From Stramenopiles sp. TOSAG23-6 (taxonomy: Eukaryota; Sar), in assembly GCA_900128565.1 (NCBI GenBank), contig LT635946.1:1-35268 (forward strand): 35,268 nucleotides of DNA, given 5' to 3'. A program made the translations under genes and the position numbers. The stretch's first letter is position 1. Each line of letters opens with the position of its first letter. The notes below the pieces were generated by a model that was given only the letters and a program-made list of their open reading frames with translations, searched no databases and was not told where the DNA came from. Below, piece by piece: positions 1 to 12,000 of this stretch.

Positions 1-889
1 GAACTAAGGACTCCCAACGAAGCCTTCTATTTGTATTTAGTGTGGTATACTTTCTGTTTTCTACATTTCTGTTCTTTTCATTGTTACCTAAACGATTGCG
101 GAATGCATCTTCAAACATGAATAGACCTCTATTAACTATTTTTTGTACATGTGGTTGGAGAGCAAAATATGTTCCCCACATGGTACCACTGGTTGGTACA
201 GACACACAAATACTTGCTACGTAGCCTCTATACAAACCAACACAACCCTCTGACATGTACAAATCTCGTGCAATTCTAAATGGACTATGTCGATTATTCC
301 GAATACTACTACTACGTGTACTATTTGCTATTGGACTTGAATGTGAAGGAGTGGAAGTAGAGTTTCTATCCATTCCTTGCACCATTCTTCTAGCACTGAC
401 AACATCAATTGGAACTGCAAAAGTTTGAGCTATAATACTTGCAAATAATCCGGCAACACCAGATGCAGTCACTTCTTTTGTTTGGTCCTTTTCATTTGAA
501 CCATTCAACAAGTATCGGAGAACCGATGATCGCGAAGCTTCAAAACAAGTCACATATATCGGGCCAACAACAAGTCCGAACAGACTGGTTCCAAAACCCG
601 CATACATACCACGGATTCCTTCATATCGTCCTATCTTCACAAAAGCATCAGACATACCCCTATACGTCGTTCCAGGAATTTGTAAACGTGTCTTAACTAA
701 AGTAGCAGGGTAAAATAATGCACGAACAACAAAGGACCCAAACGGCATAAAAGCATACAAACGTTGCTTGTCAAGGTCTTCCCAAGCAACTGTTGAAACT
801 GCAGATGCAGTATTATAGCGGAACAAATGAGACGATTTTGCAGTGCCATGATTGACACTACAATCAGTCAAGCCATTAGACCCAGACAT
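1..889 (-). CDS. SLC25A44-like mitochondrial carrier, 3'-truncated by window edge
   Basis: An uninterrupted minus-strand frame of 296 codons runs off the left edge. The ATG at 889-887 is preceded in frame by TAG four codons upstream, which fixes the start. The protein has the mitochondrial carrier (SLC25) repeat plan. WEDLDKQRLYAFMPFG at residues 36-51 resembles the conserved start of SLC25A44. The first carrier signature is YPATLVKTRLQ (residues 60-70), with Thr in place of the usual acidic residue, as in SLC25A44. The second is VPIDVVSARRM (residues 159-169). YRGYVAS follows at 220-226. The third repeat lies outside the window. A Ser-rich insert (about residues 176-202) sits in the loop of repeat 2. 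Human SLC25A44 imports branched-chain amino acids into mitochondria; that substrate is inferred here from family only. The gene is divergent from the NTT-like transporter. Confidence 0.87.
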   Translation of the reverse strand, partial: MSGSNGLTDCSVNHGTAKSSHLFRYNTASAVSTVAWEDLDKQRLYAFMPFGSFVVRALFYPATLVKTRLQIPGTTYRGMSDAFVKIGRYEGIRGMYAGFGTSLFGLVVGPIYVTCFEASRSSVLRYLLNGSNEKDQTKEVTASGVAGLFASIIAQTFAVPIDVVSARRMVQGMDRNSTSTPSHSSPIANSTRSSSIRNNRHSPFRIARDLYMSEGCVGLYRGYVASICVSVPTSGTMWGTYFALQPHVQKIVNRGLFMFEDAFRNRLGNNEKNRNVENRKYTTLNTNRRLRWESLV

Positions 890-1254
890 GGTGCAATTGT
901 GCTAAACACAACGCAATGCCGTTTGCTAAAACTTTTGCGTTCTAAACTGATAGATTTTGTTTATAAATGTGTTGTTGTTGTGTTTTGTCTACTGCGTTGC
1001 GCTAGCGGCTAGAGTGACACATCGATCTAGATCGATTGTCAATTGACTTTTTTGTTTTCAGAATCATCGGGATTCCGATTTCGTGTATTATATAGAGGTT
1101 AAGACGTTGGACTGGCTCGCTGGGNTTATTAAGTTAGTAACATTTCCTTACCTACAGTGGCTACGTATATACTAGGTAGTAGATCCAGGAACTACAATAA
1201 AAGAAACTAAAAGTGGAAAAATTTAGCAGAAGAAACTGTGTTTCTGTAGATATA
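890..1254. promoter_or_regulatory. Divergent promoter region between two transporter genes
   Basis: These 365 bp separate two divergently transcribed start codons (889 minus, 1255 plus). The region holds two adjacent perfect palindromes at 1021-1036 and 1038-1047, overlapping smaller dyads at 1061-1079, and a TATA-like TATTATATAG at 1086-1095 on the plus strand. Two acceptor-like tracts ending in CAG (near 1060 and 1160, plus strand) could belong to a 5'UTR intron of the NTT-like gene, but I see no convincing donor. One uncalled base lies at 1125. No coding region or RNA gene is evident. Confidence 0.5.
1021..1047. repeat. Two adjacent perfect DNA palindromes
   Basis: ATCGATCTAGATCGAT (1021-1036) is a perfect 16-bp palindrome. 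After one T it is followed by GTCAATTGAC (1038-1047), a perfect 10-bp palindrome. Downstream, 1061-1075 reads GAATC-5 nt-GATTC, and 1066-1079 reads ATCGG-4 nt-CCGAT. Clustered dyads within a divergent promoter are compatible with binding sites for dimeric transcription factors. Function is inference only. Confidence 0.6.
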
Positions 1255-2772
1255 ATGGATTATATTCGAACAATTGCTGGTTACCACAGAATAGTTCGTA
1301 GCTGGTTTCTTAGTCGTGAAAAAAATAGTAGTTATAGTGTTCTAAATAGTACTGTCGATGAGACTGAAATGTCGAAGTCTTTGCCTAGTGGCCTCTCCAA
1401 ACACACTATTAGTTGTAGTAAAGAAAGGGGGAAATCTACCAGAAATAGAGCAGCGGATTCTTTTTGTGTAAATATTCCGAAGGTATCTACCCGATGGTAT
1501 AAATCGTGGGATAGGGATTGTTCTTTTATGCTTTTAGCTATGTGTACACATGCCGCTGGATATGAATTCGTTCGCGTCGGCTCTTTGACGTTATTTACAA
1601 GCTATTTTGGAGCTGAAAAATTACCCTACATGTTAACATTTGTGCCTTTTATGGCTGTTGTGCTTATTCTGATTTATAATGAAATGCTAGGTCGTTTAGG
1701 TGCTGCAAAAACTCTCCAAATGAGTAATCTGTACTGTGCAGGAGTTGTTTTACTTCTGCTCATTTGTATTCATTTGCAAGTGTATTTATTCATTTGTGTA
1801 CCGCTGCTTTATATATTTCGAGAAGCATATGCCAGTTTTCTATCATCACAATACTGGTCATTCTTCAATTCAAGATTTAATTCGAAAGAAGCTGAAACAT
1901 TATTTGGGCCTATTGTGGGAATTGTGAGCCTATTCGCAATGAGTGCTTGCGTGTTTGTTCAATATGTTGCAGTATATGTATCAACTACGTGTTTAGTATG
2001 GTTTGCCATCATTTGTTTATATTCATCTTCTGTATTATCTAAGAAAGCATACACGATTTCAACGGTAAAGCCTAAAGATTTTGACGTTTCGCCACCAAAG
2101 TCAGAACACAAAAATAGCAATAGTTGTAATAAATTACTATCAGGTCATCGTTCTTTACAAATACATCCAATGCTCACACCCTTGTTTATAGCTACTGTAG
2201 CAATGCAAGTGACAGCGACAGTACTAGGTTTATCGTATAATAATTATCTCAGAGCAGAATTGCCATTAGATGCAGACAGATCTGTCTATACTGGAAAAGT
2301 GTACGCAATTATCAAAGGGTTTTCTGCATTTGTACAGCTATTTGGTGTATCATATTTGGTGAAAAGAATTCCTGTCGTATCATTGATATTTATGCAACCT
2401 GTAATTATGGCTTNTTCAATTATGGTATCTATTATTTATCCATGTTTAACTACCGCGTGTGTTGCGATGGTTTCGTTTAAAATCTCTGAACATTCGATAT
2501 TTTCTACCTGTAAAGAATTGCTCTTTGTGCCAATGGGTAAAGAAGCGAAATTTGTGGCAAAGGAGTATATAGATGTTGTGGGTTATAGATTGGGTAAGGG
2601 TGGTGTTTCCGCCATATTATCCATTTTATTAGGAATTTTTACTGTTACTCCTTTTGGATATAGTTGTTTGTCTCTATTAGCTTTATTGTTGTGGGGCTAC
2701 TCAACACTGCTTTTACTAAGAAGATCTAAATTATCTAATCGCTCTACACCAGCAGATATATTACCCATTTAA
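1255..2772 (+). CDS. NTT/TLC-family nucleotide (ATP/ADP) transporter-like membrane protein
   Basis: This is a 505-residue polytopic membrane protein. I chose the ATG at 1255 (MDYIRTIAGY); the frame is open 14 codons upstream but only to a GTG. It follows the bacterial/plastidic ATP/ADP translocase (TLC, NTT) pattern. After a hydrophilic Ser/Lys-rich head of about 85 residues come YEFVRVGSLTLF and GAEKLPYMLTFVPF (compare GAE-x-IPF in NTTs). Next are FNSKEAETLFGPIVG, where NTTs have the EAKRFYPLFG type segment, and near the C-terminus GKEAKFVAKEYIDVVGYRLGKGG, matching the YKAKAAIDVV..GKSGG signature including the GK of the family. About 11-12 hydrophobic segments are visible. NTTs exchange or import nucleotides across plastid or parasite membranes; substrate and location are not shown by the sequence. 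One N at 2414 leaves one residue undefined. It is convergent with the giant minus-strand gene, 234 bp away. Confidence 0.8.
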   Translation: MDYIRTIAGYHRIVRSWFLSREKNSSYSVLNSTVDETEMSKSLPSGLSKHTISCSKERGKSTRNRAADSFCVNIPKVSTRWYKSWDRDCSFMLLAMCTHAAGYEFVRVGSLTLFTSYFGAEKLPYMLTFVPFMAVVLILIYNEMLGRLGAAKTLQMSNLYCAGVVLLLLICIHLQVYLFICVPLLYIFREAYASFLSSQYWSFFNSRFNSKEAETLFGPIVGIVSLFAMSACVFVQYVAVYVSTTCLVWFAIICLYSSSVLSKKAYTISTVKPKDFDVSPPKSEHKNSNSCNKLLSGHRSLQIHPMLTPLFIATVAMQVTATVLGLSYNNYLRAELPLDADRSVYTGKVYAIIKGFSAFVQLFGVSYLVKRIPVVSLIFMQPVIMAXSIMVSIIYPCLTTACVAMVSFKISEHSIFSTCKELLFVPMGKEAKFVAKEYIDVVGYRLGKGGVSAILSILLGIFTVTPFGYSCLSLLALLLWGYSTLLLLRRSKLSNRSTPADILPI

Positions 2773-3006
2773 AGTTGTGAAGTTTTAAAGTTATAAAATC
2801 ATGTAAGATATATATTTTCATAAAATTGATCCTTTCTCTAGAGATGTTAAATTTCCATCTTTGAATATTGAAATAATGTCCCTGGTAAAAAGATATGCGG
2901 TATTGTTTCATTTTTCTTAATGTAAGATAAAAAGTGATTCTATATATATTCGAATGATTTTTATTTTATAATTGTATAGTACTAACCTAGTTATACTATA
3001 AATAAA
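2773..3006. other. Intergenic region between convergent genes
   Basis: This 234-bp AT-rich spacer lies between the stop of the NTT-like gene and the stop of the giant minus-strand gene, so it must hold both 3' ends. On the minus strand an AATAAA hexamer occurs at 2965-2960, about 42 nt past the TAA. No AATAAA follows the plus-strand stop; ATAAAA variants do. No coding sequence or RNA gene is visible. Confidence 0.5.
2960..2965 (-). terminator. Possible polyadenylation signal of giant gene
   Basis: An AATAAA hexamer lies on the minus strand about 42 nt downstream of the giant gene's TAA stop. Its position fits a polyadenylation signal, but in such AT-rich sequence it may be chance, and many protists do not rely on this hexamer. 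Confidence 0.25.
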
Positions 3007-6000
3007 TTACATCCATGCGCTATCATCATTAACATCACCTTGGCCCTCGCCGATAGCGTCTCCACCTGTTGGATCTTTCCACTCTAGAGCACCAGATGTC
3101 AAATGTATCCAATAATATTTTCCCTTGGAGCTACTCCATTTTTTCGACCATCCTTCTTTCGGGAGAATATTTACTTTGTCTAACGTATCCGTAAAAGATG
3201 CATCAGCAAATACTATGACACGGCCAGACTTTGTATTAGCTAGTAAACTTCGTATTTCACTACAAGCAACATCTCTTACATCGCGTCCATTTATACTTAA
3301 GACATGCATGCCTTTTACTACACCTGCATCAGCCAAAGGTGAACCACCATCCTTCTTTGGTCGGAAACCATCTACCCGAGCCCCATATTCACGACCTGAT
3401 ATTTCTTCGAGTTCTACGTAACAAGGCTCACCTTTATTAATGTCTACATCAATAACAGTAGAATATGGGTTTATCCCACTAGATGTATTTACACTTGCTG
3501 CTTTATGTGGTACTGCAAATACAAATTGTCGCTCTTCATTCTTTATCTTATCTAAAAGAAGCGTAATGTCTAAATGATTCAGTTTTCTTACATCTTTTTC
3601 ATTAATACTAATCAGATGCATTCCTATCTTTGCACCCGCCTGTTGTATGTAACTACCCCCTTCATCCTCTGCTTGAAATCCAACAATCATTACACCAGGA
3701 ATATTTTTCGCAATAGGAGCTAGTTTTGTAAATGTAGGGCCAGGTGGTGCAGATATCGTAATCACATTACCATTTTTCTCATTCCTTGACCTATATTTAG
3801 ATTTTGAGTTTGAACCCCTATTTTCATTCTTTTTACTACTGGATGAACTTTTTCTTCTTCGTCTTGATACTTTTGTAAATGTCACTCTGAAAGATGTATT
3901 CCTTGCTGAGCTTTGTTTCACAGTTAATTTCAATAAGCTAGTAATATTTTGAAACGATGTGTTGGTAATATCACTACCATCAACTTTTACTAATCGCATA
4001 CCTTTGACTACACCACATTTACCTAACCAAGAATCTTTTTGAACAATTGTTACTTTTGCACCTACACCATTTGAAGAATATTCACATAGCCCTATACCTA
4101 ATGGGACGTTTGGCGGTATTTCAACAGGTCTTAGAGTATTTGATTCACCTTCTCTGTCAATGTGTACTAAAGTGCCACTAGCAGTGCTTACAATAACGCT
4201 TCCTTTACGCTTAATATTCATTGAAGAAGGTTTCGTTTGATCTATTTCATCAATTTGTTTTCGGATTTCTTTCATTTCTGTAGCAGGTATCACTTTATTA
4301 CTTTTATGTGCCTTACTCCTTAGCTGCAGCAATTTTTTCATCGATTTAGCCACAGCTGTCGCTTGAATGACACTGGTGTTGTCTGGGTTTTCCCATCTAA
4401 CGTCACCTGTATTGTCATCTACCCAATAAAAACAATTTTTACTTTCTGCATAAAATTTTGTCCAATGCCTAGTCGTTGTTTTGATGTTTTTAACTTTGGT
4501 ATTTGTTTCAAATATTTTCTTCAGTCGTCTTCCACATGGCTCTGCGATTTTACGTCTACAAATAGGAATCATCGAAACCATAATTAGAAAACCTAAAAAA
4601 ACTACACTTACATTGATTATAACTAAGGATTGACCAATAAATGAATTTGTACTCTCTACACTATCGCTACTAATCAATAATCCAGCAAAAAACACAAAAA
4701 ATAATACACATAATAAACACTGTTGTAAAACATCATCGACAATCTCATGATATGGCCTTGTATTCATTGCAATAACCATAAAGAATACCGTAATCACTAA
4801 ACCACATGCACTCCGTTGTAGTGGCCCACCCGCAAGTGTAATACCACCTGTCATGAATGCTTTTCTAAGTAACTCGCTGCATTCGTACCACCAGAATTGT
4901 CGCTTATATTGCAAGTACAGAGAGCCATACACTCGCTTCATCCTATGATAATGTTTATTATTATCGAAAGCTTCTTTTTCGGTTTCATCCATATATTTTG
5001 GGTGTATAAGTAAATGCCGTATATGATATAATTTAAGAAAATATATTAGCGGCACGCCGACGACAAAAAAGCACAATCCAATTGTAGCCACTAACCATAT
5101 TGGTGAGTATACTTCGTTATTACGGTCACATATAATACTTGCATCGGCTCTCAAATAATGAACACCATTGACTTCGAAACAGTGAAATACTCTGAAACAT
5201 CGTGTTGTGAGTGCCGGGTACATTAAAAATATAACTAGATTAAAAAGTGCTATAGCATTGTCTCTACAACTCAGTGTAGTATATCTTACTCTTGGGAAAC
5301 ATTTCTTGATAATTATGCATATAACATAAACAATAAATAATACAACTGTGAAAAATGGCAATACACTCATATGCGCCATAAAACTTCCAGCAAAGTTTGT
5401 ACTAAAACTACAAGGGGAGTAGAACGCTAAAACTGCCATAAAATCTAAATTAATGTATTTGAATTGCCTATATAATTCAACAAATTCAGGTGGAAATGTA
5501 ACACCTAGTGTAAATTTAAGTTGTGATATCACTTGCATATGGGATACGACTTGACGAACGGTTGATACTAACATTATTAGACTACCACTGTCAGGACCAG
5601 CAACTGAGTGCATTGAAGCACCAGTAGCTAAATCATCTTGTGCGGTTTCAAAACGTCTCTGGTCATCATCATCATTATTTGCTTTTTTAGTATTTTTATT
5701 TTTTTTAGTATTTTTCTTGGTTTTGGTATTTTTGGTATTTTTAGCAATTTCAGTGGTTTGATTATTATCTGGATTACTTTCATCATTGCCATCAAAAGTA
5801 ATAGGACTTACTTTCGCATGCCTTCCCTTTGACGAAATGTGCATAGATGGGAGTTTAATAATTTTACCTTTTGCACTTTCTCTAATATTTCTACCCTTAT
5901 CTCTAATCCGCCTACTAGTTTTTCGTGCAATAGATGAATTGCGACGTATTGTCTTTGCTACTTGAGTTCTACTCATATGCCGTTCATTCTTTATAGCAAC

Positions 6001-9000
6001 AATCCATTCACTATATGAAATAACGCCGTCATTGTTAATATCTATTGTATCAACCATTATATCAACCAATCTTTTGTCCATTCCTTGCTTCAATAAACCA
6101 AGTTTAAGTTCTACAGATGAAACTGTGCCAGAATTATCAGCATCAAGTTTAGAAAATGCACCACGCATATCAATATTTGATGCATCAACTTCTTCAAATG
6201 GCGGGCGTTTTGTTAGTAATACAAATGCTATAATAACACCCATAACGGTAGCAGCTATAGCAGCATATTTTAAACCATTACTATTCTTTCCTGACACACA
6301 ATAAGTGCATAAAATGCCATTGGATTCACGAACAAAATTTTCGTCACAAATTCCACATATTGGACCAGTATAGCCGGTGCTACATTCGGTCCAGTTTCTA
6401 CGCACAAACTCGTCGTTTGAAACTTTTCTTAATGGACACATACCTATATATTTCCATGCATGACCGGTACGTGGTTCGCCAGCCGCGCCTTCGCATTCTT
6501 CTAAAGTTTCAATTTTATCGACTTTCTTTGTACATTCTTTCCAATTTGTTAAATTTGAATATGTTGTACATTCTTGACATTCAAACTCGGGTCTTCCGTC
6601 TTCTTTCCACGGACATTCTAATGCACGGACTCCAATAGGATTTGATTGATAAACGGTTAAATTTTGCCAATATCCTTGTTTTAATGAAATTTGTTTTTCA
6701 GGATCCAACGTGAAATACTCTAAGCCTTCTTTCGTGCAATTCATTTCTGGTGAACATTTGGAACACGATATTGCTCGAGAATCAAAATCACTTAATATAT
6801 TCATATGAATATCTGTTAATTTAGTCACATTATACTTTGCATTAAACTTTGCTTTTTCTAATAGAAATTGTTGGTGTGCTAAAGGTTGACGGCCCTCGGC
6901 AATTTCTATTGCGGTACTTTTTTTAGATCTTTCAATCATATAATCAATATCTCCAAGATGTCCATAATAAGACAGAGGGCAATGACAGCGCATTCGATCA
7001 GAATCACCTTCGGCAAACATTCCTGGGCATCTGCCTTCATACTGTGACCCTTCAGGACAAAAGCTCTTTGGGCCACATTGTACTTTCACGCCTGGGGTGG
7101 CACAGAAGTAACCACCTGGACATGACACGGGGCTTTTGGATCCTCGAGCGCAAAACAATGCTTCCTTGTAATAATTTTCAGAGTGAATAGTATCGGCACC
7201 ACATTCATACGAGATTTCTGGAGAAGGACAATAATATCCAGCTGGGCAAGGTTGAGCAACTTTTGAACCAGGTGGACAAAAGTATGAAGTTTTTTCCCAT
7301 ATACCACTTGGTGACCCACTTATACATGCAGTTTTGGTAGGTCTACCTCTAATCCATTCACCATTACTAGCGTTGCAGATTTCTTCATTTTCTACATTTG
7401 TGAGTAATGTACCTTGTACATGCCATTTACATCCATTTTCGTTATCATCTATGCATATATCCTCTGTTTGGTGTGTTTTACATAATGTATCATCATTTTG
7501 TTTACGACAACCTCCTACATCTATACATATTGAAGATAATACATCATTTTCAATAAGGCCAGTGGATATCATACATGATTCTGTTGTAGAACATTCAATT
7601 TTCTCATTAGGATTTGGACAATAAAATCCACTTGTACATTTTGTTGGATCAACTACACCACCAGGACATACCCACGAAATTGTTGCATTCTCTAATCTAG
7701 AGTCGGGATTTGACTCATCATAAATACATGATTTTTGAGTCGCTGAATTTGGACAATAATAACCTGGTTCACATTGTTTTGGAGAAAAGCTTCCTTCATC
7801 ACAATAATCACCAGGGGTATCACATGCGATTTCCTCACTCGATGTTGGACAGTAAAATCCTTTNCGGCAAATACTTGGATATTTTGATCCTTCAGGGCAA
7901 TACTGGGCTTTATCATTTGCAGATGCTTGATCATCCATACTCCATACCCCAGTCAATGAATCTATTCCATCAATTCCATTTATTTCTATTGTTGCTTTAC
8001 AAAGATCCTCTGTTGTTCTTGCATTTAACCATACACCAACTGGTACTGTACTAGTACAAGTATCTTGAGTTATTCTTTGTAATAACGCTCCCATAAACGT
8101 CCATGTACATCCAGCTACGGTACATGTATCAAACTCTAATGTATCACACGCATCATCAGTGTCTGATGTACCACTACAACCTGATTTTTTTGCAATACAA
8201 ACATCAACTACATTATTAGTAGATATGCCATTTACTTCAATCATACATGCGCTAAAGGGTATATCACAATTATAACTATGTTTTCCCCCACGACAATAAA
8301 AACCACTGGGGCATTTTTTTGGTTGTAATGCACCACCTGAGCACAGCCACCCTGTATGTTCATCCTGTAGTGTTGCATCTACATCATCACTATTGTATAC
8401 ACAACTCTTCCGAGTACTACTGGATGGACAATAATAGCTTTCACTGCACATATTGTTTTCATAACTCCCCTCAGCACAGTAAGAGCCGTTATCTGGGCAT
8501 AAAATTTTCTCTCTTGAATTAGGACAATAAAACCCAATTTCACATAGCGGGCTTTTATTGATTGTTGCTGTAGGACAATAGTATGCTTTTATTGTAGGCA
8601 ACCATTTATTTGTAGAAGCTAGACTCACTTTTGGTAAAATTGTACATTTTCCCTTTTCACTTAGAGGTATATAATATACTTCATCCGATAGAGCAGTTCC
8701 AATAACGTTGCCGACTGATCCAACAGTGTATGTGCCTACTGGTTCTATCGAACAACTACCATCAGTAAATTCTAAAGAACCACTACTATAACCTTTTCCT
8801 GGATTGATTAACGTAACTTGTATCGTATCTAATGTGGTGATTATTTCTTCACCCTCTTCATTTGTATCTTTTCTTGTTTCAAACTCTGTCGTTAATATAG
8901 CTTTAATATCACTACCTGTGCTTTCACAAGCAGCTTGTGTTGTACTCGTATCAAACAAATCTGTTCCATCTTCAGCTATACAATTTCCAATCGGAAATTC

Positions 9001-12000
9001 TGATATGTACTGTGATGGTTCAATCCATGAGATATCATTATTACTATCAACACACTCATTTTGGTTTGTTCGCTTTGAATACCATTTACCAGTTGGGAGA
9101 ACAGTTGATTCGCATTCTTCTTGAGTTCTTCTTCCTTTAATAAGATCGCCTTTATTTTTCCAAATACAATGGGCTTCATTCTCACAATTTTCTTTCTCGT
9201 CCAAATCAGCACAAACAATCTCGCTATCTGAATTATGTATCTCTACACATTCAGTACTTTCAGTTATACAACTATCTACACTAATATTAGTACTAATATC
9301 ATTAATAGTTATGACACAACTTGAACTGTATGGATAATCACAACTGTACTTGTACTTCCCATCTTTACAATAATATCCTTCTTCACATTTAGTTGGGGTT
9401 AGTGATTTCTGCGGACAGTGCCATCCAACATGCTCACTTTGTAGCCAATTATTAGGTTTTTTTGGATCAAAAACACAACTCCTTTCTTCGGATGAAACTA
9501 TACAATAACTTCCTTGGGAACAATCACTTACTACATGACTTCCCGAAGAACAAAAACTTCCATCATTTTTACATGGAAACTTTTCTCGGGAGTTTGCACA
9601 AAAATAACCTGCAGGACAAGTAATTGGAACTGGTGAGCCTTCATCACAATATACGCTTTTTTCGGTACTAATTCCTTCCATATACTCCTGGTGCGAAGCA
9701 GAGATCCAGGTACCACCCGGAGTATTGGAGCAAGCATTTTCATTAATACGTTTTTCATACCAAACACCTTTTGGTAACCTATCCGTTTCGCATTTTTGTT
9801 TTGTGTTTCGATTTGTTAACACTACCCCAGCTAGTGTCCATTTGCAATGTAAAGTCTCACATGTAGCGGGGTTATTATGGGCAGTACAAGATGATATTTC
9901 ACATACATCATCATCTGCATTGTCCTCGTCGCCTGTATTCCACGTGCAATTATTTCCTCGACAATCTTCTGGCGTTGAATATGTTTCACACGTTGCAACA
10001 CACACATCATTACTTGTCCACGAACATCTTCTTTCAGTCATTGAATTACAATCATTGATTTCCGATATTGTACTACAGTGTGGGGGTGTTGTCTTTTCAA
10101 CACATGTCCCAGAACTCCATAAGCAATTTTCTGCAACACAACTATCCATAGTATATTGATATGAACAATCAGCAAAATCGTCACAACCTTCATTAGATAT
10201 GCAGGTATCCACACTTATATTAAAGGAGGATGAACCTTGTTGAATCTCACAGTGACTATGAAAAGGATACTCACAACTATATCTATACATTCCAAGTTTA
10301 CAATAAAACCCAATAGGACATGGTTTCGGTATTTTATTACCCCCAGTACAAATCCAACTTTTTGAAGCATCGCCCAACATTGTATCGTTTGAATCCTCAT
10401 TATACACACAACTACTTTTGCTTACTGATGATAAACAGTAATACCCAGTTGGACAAGGCAGTGGTGTACTTGCACCTTCTGGGCAATACGAACCATCATC
10501 GTCACATTTATTCTGTTGTGTTGTTGTTTCATCGCACCAATATCCAGCGGCACATATTGAATAGGTTGCAACACCCGCTGGACAATATACTGCTTGACCC
10601 AATTCTTCAGCTACAGTTACACAAGAATAATGTTCTGAACCATTTAAACAATAGAAACCACTTGGGCATTCGTTCTTCTCTACACTGTTTAGAGGACAAT
10701 AATACTGTTTTTCATCGTCTTCCAATTGACATTGATTCGATACATCTGGCGTTGGACAAAACTGCCCAATATCACAATCTCGCGGAAGAAAAGAACCAAC
10801 GGGACAATATGGTTTATCCTCTGAAGTGCATTCATTCATTTCTCGTGAACTTTGACAAAACGACCCCGTTTCGCATTCTATAGGAACTAGACTACCAATA
10901 GGGCAATAATATGCTTTGGTCATTGGTAACCAAGCAGCATCATCCAATTTTTCACATGCTTCTTGCGTTTTGTATTGTGATATCACGTCTTCTCCAGCAT
11001 ATAAGCATCTTCCTAACGGCGTTGTATCTGTTGTTTCAGGATCTATCCAAACACCTTGAATATCGTGATTGCTATCAACACAATCAGCCTGTGATGTTCG
11101 CTTTGAATACCATGTACCCTTTGGAAGAATAGTTGATTCGCATTCTTCTTGTGTAACACGTTTTACAAGTAATGTTCCTTCCGGTGTCCACAGACAACCA
11201 TTATTAATGCATGGAGTTGGCGACGAATGTAGATTACATGTTTGATCATCCGATTTGTTGGAACAGCTTGCTATCGCTACACATGTATCCATCAAAATAT
11301 TAAATGTGGTATCGTCAGCAGTTAAAAAACAAGTACCAGAATATGGATAATCACAACTATACTTGTTTTTACCCAGTGTACAATAATGTGCAATAGGACA
11401 TTTTATTGGTGTTTTTGTGTTACTTGGACAATACCAACCCACAGTTGGACCTTCTAAAAATGTGTCAACATTGCTTGGATCATAAACACATGATTTTTGA
11501 GTCGCTGAATTTGGACAATAATAACCTAGTTCACATTGTTTTGGAGAAAAGCTTCCTTCTTCACAATAATCACCAGGACTATCACATGCGATTTCCTCAC
11601 TCGATGCTGGACAGTAAAATCCTTTGCGGCAAATACTTGGATATTTTGATCCTTCAGGGCAATACTGGGCTTTATCATTTGCAGATGCTTGATCATCCAT
11701 ACTCCATACCCCAGTCAATGAATCTATTCCATCAATTCCATTTATTTCTATTGTTGCTTTACAAAGATCCTCTGTTGTTCTTGCATTTAACCATACACCA
11801 ACTGGTACTGTACTAGTACAAGTATCTTGAGTTATTCTTTGTAATAACGCTCCCATAAACGTCCATGTACATCCAGCTACGGTACATGTATCAAACTCTA
11901 ATGTATCACACGCATCATCAGTGTCTGATGTACCACTACAACCTGATTTTTTTGCAATACAAACATCAACTACATTATTAGTAGATATGCCATTTACTTC

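Noticed and set aside
827-1012. Plus-strand small frame in the divergent promoter
   Set aside because: It overlaps the start of the carrier gene on the opposite strand and has no recognisable features.
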